Below, one piece after another: positions 1 to 6,055 of a DNA stretch of 10,588 bases. The stretch comes from an uncultured Oscillospiraceae bacterium. Lineage in GTDB: Bacteria; Bacillota_A; Clostridia; Oscillospirales; Oscillospiraceae. The translations under genes and the position numbers were made by a program. The notes beneath the pieces were generated by a model. The model worked only from the letters and a program-made list of their open reading frames with translations. It was not told the DNA's origin and searched no databases. The stretch lies in the NCBI GenBank assembly GCA_944387745.1, contig CALXGD010000097.1, forward strand, positions 1 to 10,588, given 5' to 3'. Position 1 is the stretch's first letter. Every line of letters begins with the position of its first letter.

Positions 1-27
1 ACGAGCTACCAACTGCTCTATCCCGCG
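1..27 (-). tRNA. tRNA-fMet (initiator type), 5' part only
   Basis: The minus strand reads CGCGGGA, then a D-arm GAGC/GCTC enclosing AGTTGGTA, and runs off the window after the D-stem. The 5' C (which leaves position 1 unpaired in initiator tRNAs) and the D-arm match bacterial initiator tRNA-Met. The anticodon lies outside the window, so the identity rests on the first 27 bases. It lies 3 bases downstream of the tRNA-Leu CCA end and is probably co-transcribed with it. Confidence 0.75.
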
Positions 28-30
28 ATA

Positions 31-117
31 TGGTGCCGGAGACCGGGATCGAACCGGCACGGGATTGCTCCCACGGGATTTTAAGTCCCGGGCGTCTGCC
101 AATTCCGCCACTCCGGC
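31..117 (-). tRNA. tRNA-Leu (anticodon UAA)
   Basis: A complete class II tRNA on the minus strand, with an encoded CCA at 31-33. The acceptor arms are GCCGGAG (117-111) and CTCCGGC. The anticodon stem CGGGA/TCCCG encloses CTTAAAA, so the anticodon is TAA and reads UUA codons. A long variable arm (GTGGGAGCAATCCCGT) and GGTTCGATCC in the T-arm confirm a leucine tRNA. It is the first gene of a small tRNA operon that continues out of the window. Confidence 0.96.
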
Positions 118-152
118 AAAGGGTGGCGTTGGTCTCAACTGAGCGCTATATT

Positions 153-181
153 AGTTTAGCACAGAGCCCCTTCTCTGTCAA
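153..181 (-). promoter_or_regulatory. Sigma-A promoter of the tRNA operon
   Basis: On the minus strand a perfect -35 TTGACA (181-176) and a -10 TAAACT (158-153) are separated by exactly 17 bases. The predicted start falls about 30 bases before tRNA-Leu, as expected for a strong stable-RNA promoter. Confidence 0.8.
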
Positions 182-185
182 GATG

Positions 186-217
186 GTTTGAAAAGAATTT
201 TAACCATGTTTTCAAAC
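186..217. repeat. AT-rich inverted repeat behind the tRNA promoter
   Basis: Perfect 9-base arms GTTTGAAAA (186-194) and TTTTCAAAC (209-217) enclose 14 bases. It ends 5 bases upstream of the tRNA promoter -35 box. It may be an upstream activating or protein-binding element, or part of a 3' end for transcripts from asnA. The arms are A/T-rich, so RNA pairing would be weak. Confidence 0.5.
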
Positions 218-243
218 GCTTAAACTGAGCGGCAAATTTCTGG

Positions 244-288
244 TTTTCTCTGCAGTCCTATTCCCCAGAGATAAGACCGCAGAGAAAA
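244..288. repeat. Long inverted repeat downstream of asnA
   Basis: The arms at 244-257 and 275-288 are 14 bases each and pair completely in minus-strand RNA with one G-U. On the plus strand the same position is an A-C mismatch. The loop is 17 bases. It lies about 50 bases past the asnA stop. Because the stem pairs fully only as minus-strand RNA, a role as 3'-end structure of the asnA transcript is plausible. There is no clean U-run after it, so I do not call it an intrinsic terminator. Confidence 0.5.
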
Positions 289-318
289 ATTTCAGTTCAA
301 ACAGGTAAGCGAACAATA

Positions 319-336
319 GAAAAAGCTGCCAGCTCG
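319..336 (-). terminator. Possible weak terminator of asnA
   Basis: Immediately after the asnA stop, minus-strand AGCT-GGC-AGCT is followed by TTTTTC. The stem is only 4-5 bp, so it is weak. The longer inverted repeat at 244-288 may be the true 3' end. Confidence 0.3.
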
Positions 337-340
337 CTCC

Positions 341-1354
341 TTACAGCAAAACAACTCCAGTCTCATCGGCTGCAGCCAAGGTATTGTCATCCCAAAGGGA
401 GACCTGCACCTCTCCGATATGAGCTTTTCCCAGCAGAAGCATAGAAACTCGGGATTGTCCAATCCCGCCGCCCATCGTCAAGGGAAGCTGTCCGGACAAA
501 AGCATCTGATGGAAGGGCAGTTTGCGCCGCTCATCACAGCCAGCCAGCGTCAACTGACGGTCCAGAGCTTCCGGGCTGACTCGGATTCCCATGGAGGAAA
601 TCTCAAAGGCCTGCTGATTGATGCTGTCCCAGCAGAGGATATCTCCGTTTAAGCTCCAGTCATCATAGTCAGGAGCTCGGCCGTCGTGGGGCTTACCGGA
701 CTTCAGCTTTCCGCCTATCCCCATCAGAAATGTGACGGGGTGGTCTTTTAAAAAGGTATTCTCCCGCTCCTTCGGAGTCAGGTTGGGGTAGAGGTTCTCC
801 AGCTCCTGAGTGCTGATGAATGCAATTTCTTCCGAAATTTCCGGCAGCACCGACAGCTGTGGGAATACAGAACGCAGGAATTGCTGGGTATCCCGCAGTG
901 CGCCCACAATAGAGCGGACGGTATCCTTCAGATATTCCACATTCCGGTCCTCCGGTGTGATAATCTTCTCCCAGTCCCATTGGTCCACATAGGCGGAGTG
1001 GATGTTGTCCAGATCCTCGTCCCGGCGAATGGCATTCATATCCGTATACAGCCCTTCTCCCGGATGAAATTGATACCGCTTCAGCGCCAGACGCTTCCAC
1101 TTTGCCAAGGAGTGGACCACTACGGCGGTATCTTTCACACCGCGGATATCAAACGATACCGGCCGCTCCACTCCATTCAGATCATCATTCAAGCCGCTGG
1201 AGGCCGCCACAAACAGGGGAGCCGATACTCGGTGAAGGCGAAGCGCGCCGCTGAGCCGGTCCTCAAACAGGCGCTTCAACAGACCAATGGCCTTCTGTGT
1301 CTCGTAAATACTGAGCAGAGGGGAATATCCCTCCGGTATATTAGTACATCCCAT
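341..1354 (-). CDS. asnA: Aspartate-ammonia ligase (asparagine synthetase A)
   Basis: AsnA makes asparagine from aspartate, ammonia and ATP (giving AMP and PPi) in the cytosol. The catalytic fold is that of class II aminoacyl-tRNA synthetases, close to AspRS. The product is 337 residues, near the family's usual ~330. Family blocks are visible: IPEGYSPLLSIYETQKAI (6-23), GLYTDMNAIRRDED (101-114), DQWDWEK (124-130), DGRAPDYDDWSLNGD (224-238) and the ATP-site GGGIGQSR (295-302). I chose the ATG at 1354 because AAGGAG lies 10 bases upstream and the family N-terminus aligns here. An in-frame ATG at 1459 would add 35 unrelated residues and overlaps the promoter. It is a single-gene unit with its own promoter at 1431-1459. 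The leader is about 70 bases, too short for a T-box. Confidence 0.96.
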   Translation of the reverse strand: MGCTNIPEGYSPLLSIYETQKAIGLLKRLFEDRLSGALRLHRVSAPLFVAASSGLNDDLNGVERPVSFDIRGVKDTAVVVHSLAKWKRLALKRYQFHPGEGLYTDMNAIRRDEDLDNIHSAYVDQWDWEKIITPEDRNVEYLKDTVRSIVGALRDTQQFLRSVFPQLSVLPEISEEIAFISTQELENLYPNLTPKERENTFLKDHPVTFLMGIGGKLKSGKPHDGRAPDYDDWSLNGDILCWDSINQQAFEISSMGIRVSPEALDRQLTLAGCDERRKLPFHQMLLSGQLPLTMGGGIGQSRVSMLLLGKAHIGEVQVSLWDDNTLAAADETGVVLL

Positions 1355-1384
1355 CCTGCAAACACTCCTTATATTGTTCTGGCC

Positions 1385-1410
1385 TGCGGAAGGAAACTGT
1401 ATCTTCCGCA
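1385..1410 (-). promoter_or_regulatory. Leader hairpin of asnA
   Basis: Perfect 8-base arms TGCGGAAG (1385-1392) and CTTCCGCA (1403-1410) with a 10-base loop lie inside the predicted asnA 5' leader, about 15 bases before the ribosome binding site. It could be an operator or an RNA stability or translation element. No terminator U-run follows, so it is not a classical attenuator. Confidence 0.45.
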
Positions 1411-1430
1411 CAACTGATACAACAGGCTTT

Positions 1431-1459
1431 ATTATACTCAAGATAGGTGGAAAATGCAA
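1431..1459 (-). promoter_or_regulatory. Sigma-A promoter of asnA
   Basis: On the minus strand -35 TTGCAT (1459-1454), 17 bases, then a perfect -10 TATAAT (1436-1431). Transcription would begin near 1424-1425, giving a leader of about 70 bases. Confidence 0.8.
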
Positions 1460-1470
1460 TACGCCGGGAC

Positions 1471-1488
1471 AAAACCCACTGTGGTTTT
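1471..1488 (-). terminator. Possible terminator of the metal ATPase gene
   Basis: The inverted repeat AAAACC (1471-1476) / GGTTTT (1483-1488) has a 6-base loop and lies about 47 bases past the ATPase stop and just before the asnA promoter. The arms themselves provide a T-run on either strand, but only two G-C pairs are present, so it is weak. Confidence 0.35.
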
Positions 1489-1534
1489 AATGGAAAGGAG
1501 GATTGCAGTTCAGAAATTCCCAAGCTGTCTCTTA

Positions 1535-3421
1535 TCAGAGGTTTTTCACAAACAATGCCCGAATTGCGTTGAGAATGGCAATAATCATCACGCCCACATC
1601 GGCAAAGATGGCCAGCCACATGTTGGCGATGCCAAGCGCGCCCAGCAGCAGGCAGATCAATTTTACGCCAATGGCAAAGACGATATTCTGATAGACGATG
1701 CTCAGACACTTTCTGGAGATCTTAATGGCCTTAGAAATCTTTAGAGGATCGTCATCCATAAGCACCACGTCGGCAGCTTCAATCGCTGCATCAGACCCCA
1801 TTGCCCCCATAGCGATGCCGATATCCGCCCGGCGGAGTACCGGGGCATCATTAATGCCGTCACCCACAAAGGCGAGTTTTGCCTTCTCCGGCTTGCTTTG
1901 AAGCAGGGCCTCCACCTTCTCCACTTTATCTGCTGGCAGAAGCTCGCTGTAAACTTCATCCAGGCCCAGAGTAGAGGCCACTTGATCAGCCACCTTTTCT
2001 CCATCGCCGGTGAGCATCACCGTCTTGCGGATGCCCGCCGCCTTCAGAGCGCGAATGGCTTCTTTTGAGTGGGGCTTCACAACATCAGAGATCACAATAT
2101 GACCGGCATATTTGCCGTCAACGGCCACGTGGACAATGGTCCCTACGCTGTGGCAGGGAATCGCCTGGACGCCCAGGCGCTCCATCAGTTTGTCGTTGCC
2201 AACAGCTACGGCATGGCTGTCCACCAGAGCAGTAACACCATTGCCGCTGATCTCTTGGATCTCCGTCACCCGGCTGCGGTCCAGCTCCCTGCCGTAGGCC
2301 GTTTGAAGGCTTCTGCTGATGGGGTGAGAGGAGGCGCTTTCTGCCAGGGCGGCGTATTCCAGCAGCTTCTCATTTTCCAGCTCGTTGTGGTGGATACCGT
2401 TGACCTCAAAAACCCCCTGGGTCAGAGTGCCGGTTTTGTCAAACACCACAATCTTCGTGCGAGACAATGTCTCCAAATAATTGGAGCCTTTTACCAAAAC
2501 TCCCGCCTTGCTGGCCCCACCGATGCCGGCAAAAAAGGACAGGGGGATGGAGATGACCAAGGCACAGGGACAGGAGATCACCAGGAAGGTCAGCGCCCGG
2601 TATATCCAGGTGCCCCAGTCCGCAGAGAGCCCCAGTCCCAAACTCCGCACCAGGGGCGGCAGAAGCGCCAGAGCCAGAGCGGCGAAGCACACTGCTGGGG
2701 TGTAAATCCGGGCAAATTTAGAGATGAAGTCCTCAGATTTGGACTTCCGGGAGGAAGCATTCTCCACCAGGTCCAGGATTTTGGAAACCGTGGATTCCCC
2801 AAACTCCTTGGTGGTCTGAATCTTCAGCAAACCGGTCATATTGATGCAGCCGCTGATAATCTCGTCTCCCACCTGCACTTGGCGGGGAAGCGATTCACCG
2901 GTAAGCGCGGCAGTATTTAAGGTAGATGTCCCCTCTACTACGGTGCCGTCAATGGGCACTTTTTCTCCAGGTTGAACCACAATGAGATCGCCGACGGCAA
3001 CCTCGTCCGGATCCACCTGTTCCAAATTGCCTCCGCGTTCCACATTGGCATAGTCTGGACGAATGTCCATCAGATCTGAGATATTCCGGCGGCTCTTCCC
3101 TACCGCGTAGGACTGGAACCACTCGCCGATCTGATAGAAAAGCATCACCGCAATGGCCTCGGTGTAATCGCCGCTGTCCTCATACAGGGCGAGCGCGATG
3201 GCCCCTACCGTCGCTACAGCCATAAGAAAACACTCATCAAACACCTGCCGATTCAAGATCCCCTTGACGGCTTTAATTAGAATATCATAGCCCACCACCA
3301 AATAGGGCACCATGTAGCAGATAAACCGCGGCCACCCCGACACCGGCGCGAAGGACAGGATCATTAGCAGCGCTGCCGCAGCCAGAATCCGGAACAACAT
3401 CCTCTTTTGCTTTCGACCCAT
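1535..3421 (-). CDS. cadA: P1B-type heavy-metal efflux ATPase (Zn/Cd/Pb type, CadA/ZntA-like)
   Basis: An integral membrane pump that uses ATP to export soft divalent metals. In the 628-residue product I see TGES (174-177, actuator), CPC (284-286, metal site in TM6), DKTGT (328-332, phosphorylated Asp328), SSHP (364-367, P1B nucleotide-domain His-Pro), TGDG (471-474) and GDGINDAP (520-527). Lys587 in TM7 and D608-V-G610 in TM8 are the signature of the Zn/Cd/Pb subgroup (P1B-2); copper pumps differ here. About eight membrane segments are visible: 10-27, 31-52, 62-80, 87-103, 242-260, 275-300, 573-593 and 596-622. There is no N-terminal HMA domain; it is encoded separately upstream (3510-3728). 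Start: ATG at 3421 with GAGG 8 bases upstream. A TTG at 3442 is in frame but lacks a ribosome binding site. Substrate choice within Zn/Cd/Pb is inferred. Confidence 0.94.
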   Translation of the reverse strand: MGRKQKRMLFRILAAAALLMILSFAPVSGWPRFICYMVPYLVVGYDILIKAVKGILNRQVFDECFLMAVATVGAIALALYEDSGDYTEAIAVMLFYQIGEWFQSYAVGKSRRNISDLMDIRPDYANVERGGNLEQVDPDEVAVGDLIVVQPGEKVPIDGTVVEGTSTLNTAALTGESLPRQVQVGDEIISGCINMTGLLKIQTTKEFGESTVSKILDLVENASSRKSKSEDFISKFARIYTPAVCFAALALALLPPLVRSLGLGLSADWGTWIYRALTFLVISCPCALVISIPLSFFAGIGGASKAGVLVKGSNYLETLSRTKIVVFDKTGTLTQGVFEVNGIHHNELENEKLLEYAALAESASSHPISRSLQTAYGRELDRSRVTEIQEISGNGVTALVDSHAVAVGNDKLMERLGVQAIPCHSVGTIVHVAVDGKYAGHIVISDVVKPHSKEAIRALKAAGIRKTVMLTGDGEKVADQVASTLGLDEVYSELLPADKVEKVEALLQSKPEKAKLAFVGDGINDAPVLRRADIGIAMGAMGSDAAIEAADVVLMDDDPLKISKAIKISRKCLSIVYQNIVFAIGVKLICLLLGALGIANMWLAIFADVGVMIIAILNAIRALFVKNL

Positions 3422-3437
3422 GACAGCCACCTCAAAA

Positions 3438-3462
3438 AACAATTAAATATTTGTTTATCCGT
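3438..3462. promoter_or_regulatory. Candidate metal-regulator operator B, before the ATPase gene
   Basis: This AT-rich element is identical at 20 of 25 positions to the element at 3785-3809 and shares the core AACAATTAA..ATTT.TTTA. With the preceding base it forms an imperfect palindrome AAACAA/TTGTTT with an 8-base spacer. It ends 5 bases upstream of the ATPase ribosome binding site. ArsR/SmtB repressors typically bind such AT-rich imperfect palindromes. I do not see a clear promoter here, so it may mark a cryptic promoter or act as a roadblock. Confidence 0.55.
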
Positions 3463-3469
3463 TTCGGGG

Positions 3470-3494
3470 AAGAAAAGCGCCCATTGCGGGCGCC
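3470..3494 (-). terminator. Intercistronic terminator or attenuator between HMA gene and ATPase gene
   Basis: Minus-strand GCGCCC (3493-3488), loop GCAAT, GGGCGC (3482-3477), then TTTTCTT (3476-3470). The 6-bp all-GC stem followed by a T-rich run has intrinsic-terminator form. It lies 16 bases past the HMA stop and about 50 bases before the ATPase start, so partial read-through would favour the small protein over the pump. Confidence 0.65.
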
Positions 3495-3509
3495 CTCTTC
3501 TCTTGAGCC

Positions 3510-3728
3510 TTAGAGAAAGACCTCGCAGTCCGTCTCCACCTTCTTGCAGTTTTTTCTCACCTGCTCCATCACAGCTTTGGGGTCATAGCCCTCTGCAAAC
3601 TCTACGACCATTTTAAGGGCCATAAAATTCACGGTACAGCTCTGAACCCCCTCCGTCTTTTGGGCGGCCGTCTCCATTTTGTTGGCACAGTTGGCGCAAT
3701 CCACATCGATCTTATATGTCTTTTTCAT
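3510..3728 (-). CDS. Stand-alone HMA metal-binding protein (72 residues)
   Basis: A single heavy-metal-associated (HMA) domain of the ferredoxin-like fold that binds soft metal ions. The product begins MKKTYKIDVDCANCANKMET; the two ligand cysteines are C11 and C14 in DCANC, the form seen in the N-terminal domain of Zn/Cd ATPases rather than the MTCxxC of most copper proteins. The usual second half (GVQSCTVNF, then MVVEF) is present; C61 and C68 lie near the C-terminus. Start: ATG at 3728 with AAAGGAG 7 bases upstream. It is the first gene after a strong promoter (3816-3844) and is followed by the ATPase that lacks this domain, so it most likely acts as that pump's detached metal-binding domain, as a chaperone or cytosolic buffer. 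That partnership is inferred from position and domain content. Confidence 0.88.
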   Translation of the reverse strand: MKKTYKIDVDCANCANKMETAAQKTEGVQSCTVNFMALKMVVEFAEGYDPKAVMEQVRKNCKKVETDCEVFL

Positions 3729-3784
3729 ATCCAAGCTCCTTTCAATGTAAAAGCTCATTCCGATCTGCCGGGCAGTCTCGTCTA

Positions 3785-3809
3785 AACAATTAAGCATTTA
3801 TTTAATCGT
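3785..3809. promoter_or_regulatory. Candidate metal-regulator operator A at the HMA promoter
   Basis: This AT-rich element carries arms ATTAA (3789-3793) and TTAAT (3802-3806) with an 8-base spacer. It begins 7 bases downstream of the -10 box of the HMA promoter, so a bound repressor would cover the transcription start. It matches operator B at 20 of 25 bases. The likely ligand is the ArsR-type protein encoded divergently at 4023-4403. Confidence 0.68.
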
Positions 3810-3815
3810 GTCCCT

Positions 3816-3844
3816 ATCATACCTGATAAAACTGAATTAGTCAA
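3816..3844 (-). promoter_or_regulatory. Sigma-A promoter of the HMA-ATPase operon
   Basis: On the minus strand -35 TTGACT (3844-3839), 17 bases, -10 TATGAT (3821-3816). The predicted start, about 3809, lies at the edge of operator A. The leader is about 80 bases. Confidence 0.82.
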
Positions 3845-4022
3845 GCTCTTTCTGAAAAAATTTCTGTTTGGGAAAAAGCTTCTTCCATTTTGGAAATTCT
3901 GCTGCCACCTGAGCTGCTGGACTACACACATGAGGCGGGGCCGGAGCAGGACTGAGCAAAGAAGAGACTTTTCCATTTCCTCCAGATGTGGTAAGATATC
4001 CTTCAAAGGAGGAGATCCCGCT

Positions 4023-4403
4023 ATGTCATATCTACCGCTGCCCCATGACCACGGACAGGCCATGGAAAAAAGGCTGGACCACATGCCCAGCACCGATGAA
4101 TTCCAAATTGCAGCAGATATTTTCAAGCAGCTGGGGGATGGAAGCCGTATCCGGATTTTTTGGCTTTTGTGCCACTGTGAGGAGTGTGTCATCAATCTCT
4201 CCTCTATGGTAAACATGAGCAGCCCGGCTGTTTCCCACCATTTGCGGCAGCTGAAAGCGGGCGGCCTGATTGTCAGCCGGCGGGAGGGCAAGGAGGTCTA
4301 TTACCGGGCCGCGGACACCCAGCAGGTCCGGCTGCTCCATCATATGCTTGAGCAGTTGGTGGAAATCACCTGTCCCAGCGCCGCTCCCCCCGAACATACA
4401 TGA
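4023..4403 (+). CDS. ArsR/SmtB-family metal-responsive repressor
   Basis: A 126-residue winged-helix repressor. The family's entry motif is seen as FKQLGDGSRIRIFWLL (34-49), followed by the cysteine-bearing helix C50-H-C52-E-E-C55, the recognition helix SSPAVSHHLRQLKAGGL (66-82) and the wing SRREGKEVYYRA (85-96). Family members release DNA on binding Zn, Cd, Pb or As. Possible ligands here are C50/C52/C55, N-terminal H8/H10/H20, and a C-terminal helix (98-114, with H106, H107, E110, E114, then C117). The SmtB/CzrA D-x-H...H-x-x-H pattern is not intact: it reads D98-x-Q100. Start: ATG 4023 with AAAGGAGG 10 bases upstream. It is divergent from the HMA-ATPase operon, the usual arrangement for a repressor of a metal pump. 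No convincing promoter is seen in front of it. Metal specificity cannot be read reliably. Confidence 0.92.
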   Translation: MSYLPLPHDHGQAMEKRLDHMPSTDEFQIAADIFKQLGDGSRIRIFWLLCHCEECVINLSSMVNMSSPAVSHHLRQLKAGGLIVSRREGKEVYYRAADTQQVRLLHHMLEQLVEITCPSAAPPEHT

Positions 4404-4552
4404 GGCGGGACGCCAGAGCGGCTGGAGGCGGCGCTGCGGGATACCCCCCGTGGGTTCTTGTCCATCGGCCGCCCCGCAAAGAATATCACTGCAAGAAAAT
4501 TCGTATAGATTGATTATAAAATACACGTATCATCTCATTCTTTTGGTTCGAA
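4404..4552. other. Gap after the ArsR-type gene, no recognised gene
   Basis: The first ~95 bases are GC-rich and the rest AT-rich. A 37-residue reading frame starts with ATG at 4400, overlapping the ArsR-type stop codon (ATGA), and ends at 4513. It is rich in Arg, Gly and Ala, resembles no family I know and has no ribosome binding site of its own, so I do not call it a gene. I see no convincing terminator for the upstream gene. Confidence 0.5.
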
Positions 4553-4581
4553 TTGACAAGCTATCTATTTTTTGATAGCAT
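4553..4581 (+). promoter_or_regulatory. Candidate promoter with embedded palindrome, before the dehydratase gene
   Basis: A perfect -35 TTGACA (4553-4558) is followed after 17 bases by TAGCAT (4576-4581); the alternative -10 CATAAT (4579-4584) has a 20-base gap. Between the boxes is a perfect inverted repeat GCTATC (4560-4565) / GATAGC (4574-4579) with an 8-base spacer. The position is typical of a repressor site, suggesting substrate-induced expression. The regulator is not in this window. Confidence 0.6.
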
Positions 4582-4593
4582 AATGATAAGCTT

Positions 4594-4644
4594 GAGATGG
4601 CAGTATTTGGGTCGGATAGCCTGTAGACAGCGTCTCTTCTTTTT
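4594..4644 (+). promoter_or_regulatory. Possible leader hairpin with U-run, dehydratase mRNA
   Basis: GAGATG (4594-4599) can pair with CGTCTC (4631-4636; one G-U) around a loop containing CTGT-AG-ACAG (4621-4630), followed by TTCTTTTT. The form resembles an attenuator within the ~130-base leader, but the long loop makes it weak. Confidence 0.25.
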
Positions 4645-4720
4645 CCGCGTATTTTGTTCTTTGCTGTAGTGTATTCCGTCCCCCAATATCAATCATTGCG
4701 TTAGGAGAGTGATATCAGCT

Positions 4721-5938
4721 ATGAAAATTACAAGTGTGGAGTGTTACAAGGGCCCGTTCATCACAGTTAAAGTAAATACGGACGAGGGGATCAGCGGATT
4801 TGGAGAAGCCGGGCTGTCCTATGGCTGCTGTCAAACTGCCGCGTGGGGAAACTGCCAGGATTTCGCGAAACTGGTCATCGGGATGAACCCCTTTGACACG
4901 GAAAAAATTTATGAACACCTGCACCGCCACACCTTCTGGGGCATGAACGGCGGGGTCACTGTAACGGCGGCCATGGCCGCCATTGATATTGCCTGCTGGG
5001 ATATCAAGGGGAAGGCCCTCGGCCTTCCGGTGTACCAGCTCCTGGGCGGCAAAACCAATGAATCTCTGCGGGCCTATGCCTCCCAGCTGCAGACGGGCTG
5101 GAAAACACTGGTGACCAGGGAGGATAAGGCCGTCCTGCTGTACGATCCAAAGGACTACTATGACGCAGTGAAGGACTCCATGTCCGAGGGCTATACCGCA
5201 GTGAAAATCGACCCCTGCTTCGCCGGACTCTCCCCTGAAAATTTTGCTACCGCATACCTGAAGCGCGGCGATGATCTAAAGGGCGTCTATCCGGCGGATC
5301 TGCGGAAAATTGCGGTGGAGCGTATCGCCGCGGCCCGAGAGGCCGGCGGGGAGAATCTGGACATTATCATTGAAATCCACTCCACATTGGACGCCAATAC
5401 AGCGGTGGATCTGGCGAATGCGCTGGAGCCCTATCGCATTTTGTACTATGAAGAGCCCACCATGCCGTCCAACCCCAAGCTGTTCCTCCACATCAAGAAT
5501 AAGTGCAATATCCCTCTGGCTACCGGGGAGCGCTGCTATACCCGCTGGGGCTTCCGGCAGTTCTTCGAGGACCGCTCTATCAGCATTGCCCAGCCCGATT
5601 TGTGCAACACGGGCGGAATCACCGAGGGCAAGAAGATCTGCGACATGGCCAATGTCTACGACATCGGCGTCCAGCTCCACTCCTGCGGGGGACCCATCGC
5701 CACCGCGGCCGCTCTCCAGGTGGAAACTGTAATTCCAAACTTTGTAATGCACGAGGTACATAACGGGAATTTCCAGTCCAAGTTCCAGCGGGCCGGGAAG
5801 TATGAGTGGATGCCAGTCAACGGCAAGTACTACATGACCGACCGCCCGGGCATTGGTCAGGAGATGAGCGAAGAGGCCATGGCAACTTACGACAAGGTGG
5901 TCATCGGTGGAGACAAGGGAGTGTCTCTTGGCCTGTGA
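4721..5938 (+). CDS. Enolase-superfamily (mandelate racemase/muconate lactonizing type) acid-sugar dehydratase
   Basis: A 405-residue cytosolic, Mg-dependent enzyme likely to abstract the proton next to a sugar-acid carboxylate and remove water. An N-terminal capping domain (about 1-115, ending YQLLGGKTNE) precedes a TIM barrel. Metal ligands by alignment with the mandelate racemase subgroup: E218, E244 (YYEEP) and E270 (ATGER). The His-Asp pair is H320 (VQLH) and D293 (QPD), with E345 beyond. K162 stands in V-K-I-D where racemases have K-x-K, and E218-I-H220 gives a second histidine as in DgoD (D-x-H). Galactonate-dehydratase-like chemistry is therefore favoured, but the substrate is unknown. 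The linker between K162 and E218 is longer than in DgoD. Start: ATG 4721 with AGGAG 13 bases upstream. GTG 4709 abuts that site and is less likely. It stands alone, with no transporter or regulator beside it. Confidence 0.88.
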   Translation: MKITSVECYKGPFITVKVNTDEGISGFGEAGLSYGCCQTAAWGNCQDFAKLVIGMNPFDTEKIYEHLHRHTFWGMNGGVTVTAAMAAIDIACWDIKGKALGLPVYQLLGGKTNESLRAYASQLQTGWKTLVTREDKAVLLYDPKDYYDAVKDSMSEGYTAVKIDPCFAGLSPENFATAYLKRGDDLKGVYPADLRKIAVERIAAAREAGGENLDIIIEIHSTLDANTAVDLANALEPYRILYYEEPTMPSNPKLFLHIKNKCNIPLATGERCYTRWGFRQFFEDRSISIAQPDLCNTGGITEGKKICDMANVYDIGVQLHSCGGPIATAAALQVETVIPNFVMHEVHNGNFQSKFQRAGKYEWMPVNGKYYMTDRPGIGQEMSEEAMATYDKVVIGGDKGVSLGL

Positions 5939-5985
5939 GAAAATTACCGGAGCCGGCGGAGGCAGACACCTCAGCTTGTGACCAT

Positions 5986-6035
5986 AAAAATCAGCCAGGC
6001 GGCGGCCGCAGATGCGGCCGCCGCCTGGCTATTTT
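5986..6035. terminator. Bidirectional intrinsic terminator with 18-bp stem
   Basis: The arms at 5993-6010 and 6013-6030 are 18 bases each, perfectly complementary and almost all G/C, around a 2-base GA centre. ATTTTC follows on the plus strand and GATTTTTATGG on the minus strand. It lies between two convergent genes (stops at 5938 and 6056), so it should end both transcripts. Confidence 0.93.
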
Positions 6036-6055
6036 CTGGGAGCTAAATTCACATA

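Noticed and set aside
1355..1430. T-box riboswitch before asnA
   Set aside because: The leader is only about 70 bases and has no T-box sequence or terminator/antiterminator pair.
1354..1459. Extended asnA start at ATG 1459
   Set aside because: The extra 35 residues do not belong to the AsnA family and the region holds the -35 and -10 boxes; ATG 1354 has the ribosome binding site.
2069..2920. A 283-codon open frame on the plus strand opposite the metal ATPase
   Set aside because: The minus-strand ATPase motifs (CPC, DKTGT, GDGINDAP) are intact; the plus frame resembles nothing and lacks start signals.
4404..4500. Terminator of the ArsR-type gene in the GC-rich stretch
   Set aside because: G/C-rich strings can pair in several poor ways but no stable stem is followed by a U-run.
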